Assembly: GCA_041398745.1 (NCBI GenBank)
Contig: JAWKUB010000003.1
Coordinates: forward strand, 434,001-498,000
Origin: JACKHO01 sp041398745
GTDB lineage: Bacteria > Planctomycetota > Planctomycetia > Planctomycetales > Planctomycetaceae
Length of the DNA: 64,000 bases
Direction: 5' to 3'
The translations under genes were made by a program, and so were the position numbers. Under the pieces are notes generated by a model. The model was not told the origin of the DNA. It ran no database searches and saw nothing but the letters and a program-made list of their open reading frames with translations. The stretch's first letter is position 1, and the number at the start of each line of letters is the position of its first letter. This document shows, piece after piece, positions 17,031 through 27,800 of this stretch.

Positions 17031-18017
17031 ATGGCGGTTATTGAAGTCGAAGAACTTGAAAAGCAGTACAAGTTGGGATTTTTTGGCCCGACGGTTCACG
17101 CCTTGAAAGGTGTGTCGCTGCACGTAGAAGCAGGAGAGATCTTTGGTCTGCTCGGTCCCAACGGTGCGGGTAAGACCACGCTCATCAAAATCCTGCTGGG
17201 AATTGTCAGCAAGACCCGCGGCAAAGCGACCATGCTGGGTGAGCCCGCCGGCAGTCGTCGCTCGCGCGTGCGTGTTGGCTACCTGCCTGAGCATCATCGC
17301 ATTCCACATCATCTCACCGGGAACACAGCACTCGAGTACTATGGGTGCCTGAGCGGCATGTCGGTGCGGGCAATCAATGAGAAACGCGAAGTTCTGCTGG
17401 AAACTGTGGGTCTACGTGGGCGCGGACAGGACCGGGTCAATACGTACTCCAAAGGGATGCTACAGCGACTCGGATTGGCGCAGGCCATGCTGCACGACCC
17501 CGACCTCATCATCCTGGATGAACCGACGGACGGTGTTGATCCTGTGGGGCGGTCGGCAATTCGCCGCGTGCTGAAACAAATTAAAGACCAGGGGAAAACG
17601 ATTTTCCTCAACAGCCACTTGCTGCAGGAAGTTGAATTGGTGAGCGATCGGGTTGCCATTCTCGACCGGGGCGAAGTGAAGCTCATTGCTGGAGTGCAGG
17701 ACCTCACCAGCGATCAGAAGACCTATCAACTCTCGGTTGTCGGAGCACGCGACAAAATCACCTCGGCATTAGAAGGCCGAGAGCTTTGGCAATGGCAGCA
17801 AGGCGGCGAGAACGCGCATTCATTCTACATTGGCGTCGAAGATGACGGGGCCGTGGATTATGTCGTCGACCAACTGCGAAAAGCAGGAGTGAGCATTCGC
17901 GCCATGTCGGCGAGAAGAACCTCGCTCGAAGACGCGTTTATCGACATCGTCGAAGAAGCAGATGCGAAGCGAACCGCGAATGAGTCGGCAAATAGCAAGA
18001 AAGCTCCGAGCAAATAA
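17031..18017 (+). CDS. ABC transporter ATP-binding protein
   Basis: About 328 residues from MAVIEVEELEKQYKLG; an in-frame Met 20 codons earlier is open but precedes a non-conserved leader. Walker A is GLLGPNGAGKTT, the signature is a variant, YSKGMLQRLGLAQ, and Walker B is DLIILDEPTDGVDP with the H-loop in LNSHLLQEVE. The C-terminal ~100 residues follow the pattern of CcmA/NatA-type ATPases that pair with ABC-2 permeases, ending in a charged Lys/Ser tail. The permease partner begins 66 bases downstream. Substrate unknown; exporters of this type often handle drugs, lipids or surface components. Confidence 0.93.
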   Translation: MAVIEVEELEKQYKLGFFGPTVHALKGVSLHVEAGEIFGLLGPNGAGKTTLIKILLGIVSKTRGKATMLGEPAGSRRSRVRVGYLPEHHRIPHHLTGNTALEYYGCLSGMSVRAINEKREVLLETVGLRGRGQDRVNTYSKGMLQRLGLAQAMLHDPDLIILDEPTDGVDPVGRSAIRRVLKQIKDQGKTIFLNSHLLQEVELVSDRVAILDRGEVKLIAGVQDLTSDQKTYQLSVVGARDKITSALEGRELWQWQQGGENAHSFYIGVEDDGAVDYVVDQLRKAGVSIRAMSARRTSLEDAFIDIVEEADAKRTANESANSKKAPSK

Positions 18018-18083
18018 CCTGCTAGATGATGAATCCTCATCCAACGGTGTGAACAGCCAAAACCAGTAGTCTGAAGTACACGT

Positions 18084-20402
18084 ATGCGTCCCTATCTCGC
18101 AATTATCAAAGACTCATTCCGCGAGGCATTTGCGTCGTACGTGCTGTGGGCGACGCTCATTGTCATTACGCTGTTTCTGCTGGTTCTGTTGCCCATTCAT
18201 TTCGACGTTGATCAAGCGACTGAATTTCGAGAAGGGGAAATTACGAATTGGGATCGACTTCTCACCGACTTGCGCGACGCAGGGGAAAGCAGTGAGGATT
18301 CGCCCGGCGGGCACATTTGGTCACTCCTGCCGGATGACCAGCAAAAACTGGTCGATGACTATCTCGATGGAACTGCAGGCAATGAACCAGGACCGCCGGG
18401 TGGTCGTCGCATGCGTCAGCAAGCGAGGATACTCGCTGGACTCAACAAGTTGCTCGGCAAGCGGGAACTCTATGAGGAAACAGCATTCGCCAAGACTGAG
18501 GTTTCCGAAGACGTTCTCAATGCCGTTAGAAACTCCAAAGCCGACAGTGATGCCCTGAAAGCGGCCCACCGCGAACTCATTGCAGCGGCGTTTCCGCGTT
18601 CATTCGATTTAATGAGCGATGGTGCCGTCTATGTGGGGTATCTGTTCTGGAATTACGACGCCCCGCTTCCTGTCGCTCCCAGCGAACTCCATGAACTCAT
18701 TCGCAGTGGGCTGGCGATTTCGGTGTCCCTGATTTTCGGTTGGGGCGGCATTCTGGTTTCCATACTGGTTACGTCGAACATCATTCCAAGAACATTTGAG
18801 CCCGGCGAAATCGTGCTGTTGCTCAGCAAACCTATTTCAAGGCCGTTGCTCTTCGTTTCTCGCTTTATTGGTGGCTGCGCATTCACGTTTGTCAATGTGG
18901 CCTATTTGCTCGTTGGTTTATGGCTGATTGCCGGAATGCGGTTTGGAATTTGGAATCACCGGCTGCTACTTGGGATTCCTGTCTACGTGTTTTTGTTTGC
19001 CGTGTATTTCTCGGTATCGGCATTCATGGGACTCCGGTTTCGAAATGCCATTATTGCCGTGGGCTTCACCATCGTGTTTTCGTTCTTCCTATGGGCGTTG
19101 TCATTTACCAAAGGAATTTTCGATCAAGTTGTCCTTGCTCCGATAAAAATCACGAGCATTGTTCCTGCGGGCGATGACGTCATCGTAACCAACTCTTCCA
19201 AAGAAACGCTGATTTGGCAACAGCAGAACTGGAAGCCCATATTCGACGAAGCGGGACAGCAGGGCCCGCAATTTCAACGACGTATTCTGCTCGCGGACAG
19301 TCATTTTCATCCGCAATACGATGCCGGAAATGACCGCATTGTCGCCATGAAGCCTGGCATGGGGTGGTCGTCCAACGATGTCATCGCGGGAACCCGATCT
19401 TCAAACTGGGTACGCACCGATTTGGGCCGCACGCCCGATTCCATTCTGGCACTGTTTGTCGACCACAAGGGGCGCGTCATTTGCGTCGGCATGTCCGGAA
19501 TCTACGATTTCATTCCGCCCGATCCCGAAGAACAAAAGAACCTGGACATTTTGGAAGCAGCTTCGGGAGGATTCTGGAAGCCACCATCCCGCACCGGGAC
19601 AAAGTCGCTGCACGCCGAGGGGTTTGCGCGAATTCGACGCGAAGACTCCGTCGCGATGAATCCCGCAACGAGCGATCTTTCCATTTATCGCGGCGGCGTT
19701 CTCACTCACTATCCGCGACTTGAAGATGGTACTTACGGTGCCGGTAATTCAGTTGAGCTGCAACACGCCAAGGACGAATCTGACGTGCGTCAGGCCGTTG
19801 TCGCCGGAGGAAATACAGTACTCGTCGGATACGAAGACGGAATTGTCGAGGTCACTGGGGCAGAGAGTCGCGAATTCGACACGCTGGAAGGCGACACAAT
19901 TAAGTTGAGTGAAACATCCAGCAACGGACGGTTCGTCGCGTTTCTTACACACGAAGGTCGCGTCTGGCTCTTTGACTGTGAAGCGAATAAGCCACTAAGC
20001 GTCCGTATTCCGGCTCAAGGAAGTGTGTCCGCGATTGCGTTTCGGGGCGAGAATCAACTTCTGATTGCTGACCGCTATACCCGAGTGCGCGCCCTTGACG
20101 TCGAGAACGGTCACGTTCTCGAACAGTTTGCCCCAAGAGATCCCGTGGCAATGAAAGTCTACTTCTGGGGTGTCAAGCCGCTTCATCTTATCTTGCCCAA
20201 GCCTTCGGAATTGAACACGGTCGTAACAACTCTGATGACCGAGAAAGAGTCGGAAGTACTCACGGCAGGTCAACAGGCTGACGCGAACCTCCAACAGGAG
20301 CGTATTTCCGTCGACATCTGGACGCCGATTTGGACGAGTCTGGGCTTCATTCTGTTTATGATGGGAATCTCCTGTTGGTACATTTCCTCGCGCGATTTCT
20401 AG
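18084..20402 (+). CDS. ABC-2 type permease with large propeller-like insertion
   Basis: 772 residues. One membrane helix near residues 14-35 is followed by a soluble stretch to ~210. A cluster of helices follows at ~212-360 (including VSLIFGWGGILVSILV, FVNVAYLLVGLWLIAG, LLLGIPVYVFLFAVYF and AVGFTIVFSFFLWAL). Residues ~365-740 form a soluble beta-rich region with repeated patterns resembling WD40/PQQ blades (e.g. SNGRFVAFLTHEGRVWLFD, GSVSAIAFRGENQLLIADRY). A final helix (SLGFILFMMGISCWYIS) closes the protein. The insertion is far larger than in ordinary ABC-2 permeases and would lie on one membrane face between the last two helices. It pairs with the ATPase just upstream. Confidence 0.87.
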   Translation: MRPYLAIIKDSFREAFASYVLWATLIVITLFLLVLLPIHFDVDQATEFREGEITNWDRLLTDLRDAGESSEDSPGGHIWSLLPDDQQKLVDDYLDGTAGNEPGPPGGRRMRQQARILAGLNKLLGKRELYEETAFAKTEVSEDVLNAVRNSKADSDALKAAHRELIAAAFPRSFDLMSDGAVYVGYLFWNYDAPLPVAPSELHELIRSGLAISVSLIFGWGGILVSILVTSNIIPRTFEPGEIVLLLSKPISRPLLFVSRFIGGCAFTFVNVAYLLVGLWLIAGMRFGIWNHRLLLGIPVYVFLFAVYFSVSAFMGLRFRNAIIAVGFTIVFSFFLWALSFTKGIFDQVVLAPIKITSIVPAGDDVIVTNSSKETLIWQQQNWKPIFDEAGQQGPQFQRRILLADSHFHPQYDAGNDRIVAMKPGMGWSSNDVIAGTRSSNWVRTDLGRTPDSILALFVDHKGRVICVGMSGIYDFIPPDPEEQKNLDILEAASGGFWKPPSRTGTKSLHAEGFARIRREDSVAMNPATSDLSIYRGGVLTHYPRLEDGTYGAGNSVELQHAKDESDVRQAVVAGGNTVLVGYEDGIVEVTGAESREFDTLEGDTIKLSETSSNGRFVAFLTHEGRVWLFDCEANKPLSVRIPAQGSVSAIAFRGENQLLIADRYTRVRALDVENGHVLEQFAPRDPVAMKVYFWGVKPLHLILPKPSELNTVVTTLMTEKESEVLTAGQQADANLQQERISVDIWTPIWTSLGFILFMMGISCWYISSRDF

Positions 20403-20504
20403 GCGAATTGTCTCTCTATTGCGCGGTGAGAACATTCCTGTCTGCGGGCCGCCCGACCTGCTATGTTGTGGCTGCAATTTGCAGTGTTCTGGCGGAGAAA
20501 GAGA

Positions 20505-23500
20505 ATGCGCTCACGTCCTTTGACGACATCCCATTTCCTGTTGGCCCTCGTCCTGTGCAGCACCGTTGTACATGCAGATGACTTCGACGAGTGGCGTGCC
20601 GGGCTGGTGGCGACGTACCGCAACCATGATGCTTCAGTCCAGCGGGTCGAACAAACCGTGTTCGCCAAGGCTGCTAACACGGCTTTGCTCGAAGGGATTT
20701 CATCAAACGGTGGCGAAATAGACTGGGACGGATATCTCCTGGTGCGCGACGCCGACTTGCAGTTTCACTTCTGGCTGCAGGGAGAGCTGGAGGTAAAAAT
20801 TGGTGATCAGCTCGTTTATCAGGGGCGGCGCGACGAGGCGGGTTGGGTTTCCTCTGAGCAAATGACGGTTGACTATGGGTTTCAGCGCATTAACGTCAAG
20901 TTGAAGTGTGTCGATGCGAAGGCGGAACTGAAGGTTTACTGGTCGGCCGATTCGTATCCGCTCGAGCCGCTGCCGTCGCACCAGTTGTTTCATGCAACGG
21001 AAAGCGTCGTCAATAATCGCGATCTGATTTGGGATTTGGGGCGTCAGCATTTCGAATCGCACCGCTGCGACCGGTGCCATGCCATCAATTCTGAAGCCGA
21101 GAGTGTTCCCGCCCCTGCACTTTGGGGAGTAACGCTGGGTATGAATCCCGTCTGGCTGAAACAGAAGCTGCTGAATCAGCACGCGGAATCCAAAACGTCC
21201 AACATGCCCAACTTCGGCTTCACTGAAGAAGAAGCCGACGCGATAGCCGCCTACCTCATAGGTTTGGAAAGTCCCAGCCAACTGGTCAGTGTTCCTGAAG
21301 TGAAGCAGGACAAAAAGAATCCTGTTCCATCCGGTGAAGTCTTATTGGAGACAGTGGGCTGCCGTGGCTGCCACAGAGAAAACGTCACCCCGCTGACCAA
21401 TCCGTTCGCCGCCCCGGACCTGTCGCATATCGGTGCCAAGCGGTCGCCTGAGTGGCTTGCGACCTGGTTGTTTCGCCCGGAGCGACTGAATCCCCAGCAC
21501 GAAATGCCAGTGTTCAAACTCTCGGCAACTGAGAGGGGACAACTGGTGACAGCGCTGTCAAGAATGGGGCGAACCGATGAAGTCACGTTCATCGACGAAT
21601 CCCCTGCCCGACCGCCAAATGCACTGGTTGACCAGGGACGCGATTTGGTGAAGAAGTTTCGTTGTGCCAACTGTCACAAAATTCCTGCGATCGAGGCCGA
21701 CCGCCGCGAGATGTCAACATTGCGAGAGGTGAAGAGTTTTACAGGCGGCTGCCTGAGTGAAGAGCCGAATAAAGAATTAGGACAGCCCACATTTCCCAGT
21801 GTTATTCGTCCGACGCTTCGGGTTTATCTGCAGTCGCTTCAGAATTCGGAACATGAGCCAGTTGCTGAGGCGGAACTTGGTCGACGGGTCATGGAGTCTC
21901 GAAACTGCCTGGGCTGTCACGCACGCGACCGCTCTCCCGGAAATGCAAACATGGCGCGGCGCATTGTTGATCAACTCGAAGGATTTGACGGGCACCCTGG
22001 CGAACTCATACCTCCGCCGCTGACAGCCATTGGCGACAAACTGCTCGACAGCGCGCTACAGAAGTCCGTCGCTGGAGAACAAGACCGATTACGTCAAAAC
22101 TGGCTGCGTGTGCAAATGCCGAAGTTTCAGCACTCAGCAGAAAATCGACAACGGCTGCTGAGTTATCTCGTCGCCCATGACCGCATTCCCGACAACGCCC
22201 CCGATCCGCGCGTCACGAAAGGCGTTGAAACATTGGCAAAACTCGACGGTGCCAGCGAACAACAACAGACGGAAAACCTCACACATGGGCGCCGCCTCAT
22301 TGGTGCTGGGGGGCTTAACTGTATTGCGTGCCATCAAGTGGGAAGCTACACGCCCCGCAACGTTGCCCCTGGAGCGCGCGGTTCCGATTTGAAACAGGCA
22401 AGCGGACGACTGCGACCTGAGTTCTTCTTCCGCTGGACGCGAAATCCTCTGCGAGTCATTCCCGGCATGGAAATGCCTGCGTATCAGCGGCCTGTGCCGA
22501 AGCTGTTTGACGAAGATATCACGCAGCAACTCGCGGTTGTCTGGAATGTTCTGCAGGACCCGAAGTTCGAGGCGCCTACGAATCCCACGCAGGTCGAGCA
22601 ATTGCTGGTCGTGGAGAATCCGGGCCAGCCGCGTATTGTGCGGGACGTTTTCGAACTGCCACAGCCGGAAGGTGGCTATGTCGCACGTTCATTTGCCGTC
22701 GGCTTTTCGAACGGCCACGCGGTACTCTTTGACTTTGACACACTCTCGGTGCGTCAATGGACGTACGGGGACTTCGCGAGTCAAAAGACCGAAGGGAAAA
22801 GCTGGTTCTGGGAACTGGCCGGGGTAAGCGTTCCAGAGTTCTCCACAGCGAGCACCGAGTGGCACCTGACCACGCCTGACGAGGACATCCCGCTTTCGCC
22901 GGAGACAATTAAGTCGACACGCCTGCTTAGCTACCAGGTGATGCAGAATACCGGAGATGTTCGACTCGCCTACGAAGTGGAAGTTACGAGCGACTCCGAG
23001 AAGACACTTCGGCTCGGTTTTGAAGAGGTTTGGAGCCAACGGAATCCCGACGGCCAGGGAGCTCCGCATGGATGGCAGCGCCTTATTGGAGTGTCCAACG
23101 TTCCTGAAGGGGCCTCGCTCAAGTGCGTCCACGGAGGCAGGCCGCTGCAGTCGGTCGCTGCATCGCCCGACGCACCAGTGGCACTGTTCCAAATCATGTA
23201 CGCAAGTCATTTGTCCGGCTATGCGCCTGTGGTGCCGCCACAAATCGTCACACAAGTCGAACCGGAGTCGGTAACAACGCTGCCGGGATACAGTGGCGAA
23301 CGACTGTCACTTCCTGCGGAAGTTATGCCGACTTCGCTGGCGTGGACGGCTGGCGGTGATTTGGTCTTCACTTCGCTTAAAGGACACGTGTTTGGTTGGC
23401 GTACGAACGACGACGGCACCAAAGACCTCATCACCATCGCTGAAGGGCTGGCCGCCCCGTTTGGGATGATGTGTGACGGTGATGATTTACTGATCGCTCA

Positions 23501-24641
23501 CAAACCCGAACTTCTGCGACTCAAGAACGTCACTTCCGGCGGTCGACTGACCGGTGCGACACCAGAATTTGAAGTGGCAGCGAGTGGCTGGGGTTACAAT
23601 GAAAACTATCATGACTGGACGACCGGAGCCGTGCGTGACTCACACGGGAACATTTACATCGGACTGGGAAGTGATTATGCCCAGCCGAAGCGTCCACAGT
23701 CTCAACAGAAGTGGCGGGGCGCCATTTTGCGGCTCGATTCCAACGGCCAGTTGTATCCCGTTGCCCGCGAGTTGCGGTACCCCGTGGGGATCGCATTGGA
23801 CGCCGACGACAATTTGTATGTCACCGACCAGCAGGGCGTGCAGAATACGTTCAACGAATTAAATCACATTGTTGATGGTCACCGCTATGGCGTACCCGGG
23901 CAGGAGGACCTGCGAAACGAGCTCTCAGGATTTGAGGGCGTTCCAACGGGCGACCTGGAAGAAAAGGACTGGCCGAGTGTGCAAATTCCACATCCCTGGA
24001 CGCGGAGTGTGAACGGTCTGTTTTTCTTGCCGAAGGTTGGTGCGTTTGCAGAGCATCCCTTCGCTGGGCATGGAATTGGTTGCGAATACAACGGACGATT
24101 CCTGGTTCGCATGAGTACGCAGGATGTTGACGGTGTACGGCAGGGAGCCGTTTATCCCTTCACTCGACCGGCGACAGAGCACACGTTCCTTGGCCCCATG
24201 TGTGGCGGAGTCGCACCAAATGGCGACATTTACGTCGGAAGCATTCACGACAGCGGTTGGCTTGGTGGATTAAACACTGGGGAAATCGTCCGCCTGAAAC
24301 GCAACACCGAACCATTGCCCAACGGAATTCGAGAAGTGCGACTTGTTCCCGGAGGCTTCGAAGTTGAATTCGTGCATCCTCTAGGCAATGCCGACGAGGT
24401 GAAGATTTCACTTGCCGCCTATACCCGGAAGTGGTCTGGTGCCTATGCCTCAGATGATTCTCAGCGGCATGAGCCAAAAGTGACCGGACGCAGTCTCTCG
24501 AAAGACGGTCGCGTTCTGACTTTGTCGCTCGACGAAATTCGACCACGTTTTGTGTACGAGTTTCGAATCAGTTCAGAGAAGACGGACGCAGGACTCTTCC
24601 CCGATTTCGCTGCCTACACAGTGCGAAAACTGGCGCCTTGA
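20505..24641 (+). CDS. Secreted pentaheme cytochrome c / propeller dehydrogenase
   Basis: About 1378 residues. The start is at MRSRPLTTSHFLLALV, where GGAG sits upstream and a signal peptide ending at VVHADD follows; an upstream in-frame start adds 14 residues. Five CxxCH c-heme motifs are visible: CDRCH (~188), CRGCH (~286), CANCH (~387), CLGCH (~468) and CIACH (~607). The middle (~690-870) is beta-rich. The C-terminal part (~920-1370) is a glucose/sorbosone-dehydrogenase-like or PVC propeller with patterns such as YPVGIALDADDNLYVTD. It starts about 100 bases after the ABC permease, so cotranscription is possible. Likely role: periplasmic or surface oxidation of a sugar-like substrate with electron passage through several hemes. 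Confidence 0.9.
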   Translation: MRSRPLTTSHFLLALVLCSTVVHADDFDEWRAGLVATYRNHDASVQRVEQTVFAKAANTALLEGISSNGGEIDWDGYLLVRDADLQFHFWLQGELEVKIGDQLVYQGRRDEAGWVSSEQMTVDYGFQRINVKLKCVDAKAELKVYWSADSYPLEPLPSHQLFHATESVVNNRDLIWDLGRQHFESHRCDRCHAINSEAESVPAPALWGVTLGMNPVWLKQKLLNQHAESKTSNMPNFGFTEEEADAIAAYLIGLESPSQLVSVPEVKQDKKNPVPSGEVLLETVGCRGCHRENVTPLTNPFAAPDLSHIGAKRSPEWLATWLFRPERLNPQHEMPVFKLSATERGQLVTALSRMGRTDEVTFIDESPARPPNALVDQGRDLVKKFRCANCHKIPAIEADRREMSTLREVKSFTGGCLSEEPNKELGQPTFPSVIRPTLRVYLQSLQNSEHEPVAEAELGRRVMESRNCLGCHARDRSPGNANMARRIVDQLEGFDGHPGELIPPPLTAIGDKLLDSALQKSVAGEQDRLRQNWLRVQMPKFQHSAENRQRLLSYLVAHDRIPDNAPDPRVTKGVETLAKLDGASEQQQTENLTHGRRLIGAGGLNCIACHQVGSYTPRNVAPGARGSDLKQASGRLRPEFFFRWTRNPLRVIPGMEMPAYQRPVPKLFDEDITQQLAVVWNVLQDPKFEAPTNPTQVEQLLVVENPGQPRIVRDVFELPQPEGGYVARSFAVGFSNGHAVLFDFDTLSVRQWTYGDFASQKTEGKSWFWELAGVSVPEFSTASTEWHLTTPDEDIPLSPETIKSTRLLSYQVMQNTGDVRLAYEVEVTSDSEKTLRLGFEEVWSQRNPDGQGAPHGWQRLIGVSNVPEGASLKCVHGGRPLQSVAASPDAPVALFQIMYASHLSGYAPVVPPQIVTQVEPESVTTLPGYSGERLSLPAEVMPTSLAWTAGGDLVFTSLKGHVFGWRTNDDGTKDLITIAEGLAAPFGMMCDGDDLLIAHKPELLRLKNVTSGGRLTGATPEFEVAASGWGYNENYHDWTTGAVRDSHGNIYIGLGSDYAQPKRPQSQQKWRGAILRLDSNGQLYPVARELRYPVGIALDADDNLYVTDQQGVQNTFNELNHIVDGHRYGVPGQEDLRNELSGFEGVPTGDLEEKDWPSVQIPHPWTRSVNGLFFLPKVGAFAEHPFAGHGIGCEYNGRFLVRMSTQDVDGVRQGAVYPFTRPATEHTFLGPMCGGVAPNGDIYVGSIHDSGWLGGLNTGEIVRLKRNTEPLPNGIREVRLVPGGFEVEFVHPLGNADEVKISLAAYTRKWSGAYASDDSQRHEPKVTGRSLSKDGRVLTLSLDEIRPRFVYEFRISSEKTDAGLFPDFAAYTVRKLAP

Positions 24642-24830
24642 GATCTGACGGAGGGTCCACCGCGACCCGCCGGAACTACGGCTGTATCACCTTGTTAGAA
24701 AGTATCAAGCCGGCGTCGAAAGTCGAACAACAATCGCATTGCTCATCGTCAAGCTGACAGCCTTCGGTCCGGCCTACTTTTCTTGGTTCCCGCACAGACA
24801 AGAATGATCTGTGCCACCGAGGTTTAAGCC
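24642..24830. other. Convergent intergenic region
   Basis: 189 bases between two convergent genes. A bidirectional terminator would be expected here, but I found no strong stem followed by a T-run. Nothing else is recognised. Confidence 0.4.
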
Positions 24831-27800
24831 TTATTCCACAATGAGTTCGCCGTTCATGACCATCCAGTGGCCGGGAAATGTGCAGAGGTAGGGATAGCGT
24901 CCCGGTTCTTTGGGGGCGGTGAACCAAATGGTGAATTCACCACCGGCCGGGACAATGTCGGTGTAGTTCAGGACCTCCGGCATGTCCGGCACATATTGAT
25001 GCAGTACCGCTTCGGGATCAGCAATGAGTCGGTTGGCTTCCTCACCGACTTTCCGCAAGCTGCCGGGTGTCACGAGCGCCCAGTTGTGAGGTACAACGTC
25101 CGGATTCTTCAGCGTGAGTGCCAGCGCTTCACCCGGAGCTGCCGTGAAGGAACGCGTGGCGTAAGTCAAATTGCTGCCGGTTTCGATTGTCACCTTGCGG
25201 GCACGATGGTTTCGCTTGAGCCAGGGATTTGGAATGGAACGCAGCGCCAAAGCGATATCCGTTTCAATGGGATGAGCCGCGATGGTCTTCTGGCGAGCGA
25301 CGTAGCCAGGAAACTGTGAGAACGGTTCGTCCAATGCGTGGACCGTCAGAAAGAGCTCCTGCTGGCCGTGCGTTTTCGATTCCAATAACAAATGCAACTG
25401 GTTGACCGGCTGCAGGTCGGGGATTTCAATGAACACCGCTCGTCCGCCATCGACGGAGTAAGTTCCTCCAACAGGCAGGACATCATGGCCGGGCGTTCCA
25501 AAATGGCTCGGTGAGAGTTCCGGCGAACCATAGGCCGTGCTGTAGCGGTAATTCCAACACTGCGCGAAAGCATGCAGCGGGCTGCCATAACCTTCAAGTA
25601 CCACTGGCTGCGCGAATTCCAGCAGCACGCCGTTTTCATGGATGTGATAGCTGTTCGGAATAAGACTTGGTGAATTGGGCTGATAGCGCACGCGTTGGAA
25701 GCATCCGTCGTGTGGTGTGTAGCTGCCCCACCCCGCCATGCCGCTGACGTAAAGATGACCATCGCGCTCATTGAAACGCCCGCGATGCGCCCCCGAAAGA
25801 AACTCCGTTTGCAGCGGAATAAGCCCACCCTGCAGTTGTCCCCGAACTTCATCTTTGAGCAGCAGGAATGCGGCCCCCTGTCCGAATGACAAGTGCACCA
25901 TGTTGCCCGCAAATGGTGCCCAGGAATCGCCCGTAATTTCCACCTGACCGCCGGCCGAGTTATCCATGCCACGCGGGATGTATGTCAGCGGAAGCGTCGG
26001 CGCGACTCCATTCTTCGGCCCGGGATAGCCAAAGTATGGTGGCTGCGAGTTGTCCTGCTGTGAGGTCGACATCGCACAAATCATGGAGGCAGGTGTCCAG
26101 TCTCCTTCCGAACAGGGAATGGTCAACAGACCATTTGAGGTGAGTCCGAGGCCGTCGGGATTACGAAATCCCGTTGCCAGCACTTCGGCTTCAGACCCGT
26201 CAGCTGAAATCCGTACGAGTCCCTGATTACCAGACGCGGTATAGAAGCGCCCCTCTGAGTCGGCTTCCAGTCCGCAAATGAAATCATGACCAGCAGGTGA
26301 TGTTTCAAACGCATTGCTGAAACATTCATAGAAGTCGGCCTCACCGTCGTTGTTGAGATCGTGCAGACGCGTGAGTTGGTCACGACATTGCACGAATACA
26401 GCGTCACCGTCCGCAGAAACTCGGTTCACGAGCCCCAACGCATGGTTCAGCCCGCTGGCATAGCGTGTCCATGTGACCTGTTTTAGCTCGTCATCGAGAC
26501 CAGTGACATTCCAGACATCGCCATGCATGGTGCACACGAGTGCGGAACCGTCATTCAGGAAATCATGTCCGCCGCAGAAAATGAGGGCGTTCCAGGGATT
26601 CTCAAACGGCAGCGGAATGGTGTCGACGGCAAACGGATTCTGTCGTCCAACCTGACCCGCCGCGGTCCAACTCCAGTCCCAAACTTTCGGCCCGCCTTTT
26701 GTCCAGTTGCGGTAGGGGTGTTCGTCGGCGGGAGCGAAAATCCGTTCGAATTCTCCAGCGTCATTCACCCACGGGGCATCGAGGTAATCGACCTCACCAA
26801 TGCGGTAGGCAAATAAAACGCGATCACCGTGTCGATAGAACCCTCGGTATTTAAACGCCGACACAGACTTTCCGGCCAGAGGAATTGCTGGTCCCCCCTG
26901 CGGTGCGGCGACGACGGTCCCATTCAACTTCAGCCCATGCATGAATCCGTGACGGACATCGGAGAATGTCACGTACTTGCTCGGATCAGCCGGTTTCCAG
27001 ACCACAGGATACGACAACGTTTCAGGATCAAAACAGGCCGCCAGTTCACCGTTCTTCCCAAGCCGCACGCAGACTCCGCGTTTCACAGTCTTCCCGTCGC
27101 CATGAAAAATCCCGGCCTGGAATGAACCCAGAACCGTGTCATTCCAGCGACCATCAGCCCACGTTGGCTCTGACTGATTTCCCCAGTGTCCCTGTGTGCC
27201 ACCATCGAGTCCGGGAAACGCGGGGAGCAGTGGCGGCGTGGGGTTTAGGTCGCGGAAGTGGAGGGCCTCCTTGCGATAGAAATCATAAATCCGGTCGCGA
27301 TTCACGTGCTCCCCAGCACTCGGCCAATGATCTGCCAACAAGGGTGCCTTCTCGTAGGCGAATTCAGCAGGCGTGTGGACCTGCGAACGGCGGGCAATGG
27401 CGTCGACTTCGCTCAGAAGTTTTGCGTCAGCGGTTCTGAGAGAGACGAGCAATTGAACTAAATCTCGCTGTTGTTCGGCGGTCATGGCCGCGACAAGTCC
27501 CTCCGGCATGAGGGTGCCGATTTCACGGCGGGCTTCAATCTCTGATTTCTTTAACGTCTGGGGCGTGGGAGATGTGGCATCCCGGATGACAATTTTCTCA
27601 TCCGATTCCTTAACGACGTATCCCTGAAACTGTCGCCCTGATTCCATCAGGTAAACATGAGCTACATATTCCGGCTCAACTTTGTGCTTTGGCCACAACA
27701 ACGACTCGACCAAATGCTGTTCCGTTCGTTTGGGAGCAACCGTGCTGAGGTTGGGGCCCACAGTGCCTCCTTCCTCTCCGATTTTATGACAACTCAAACA

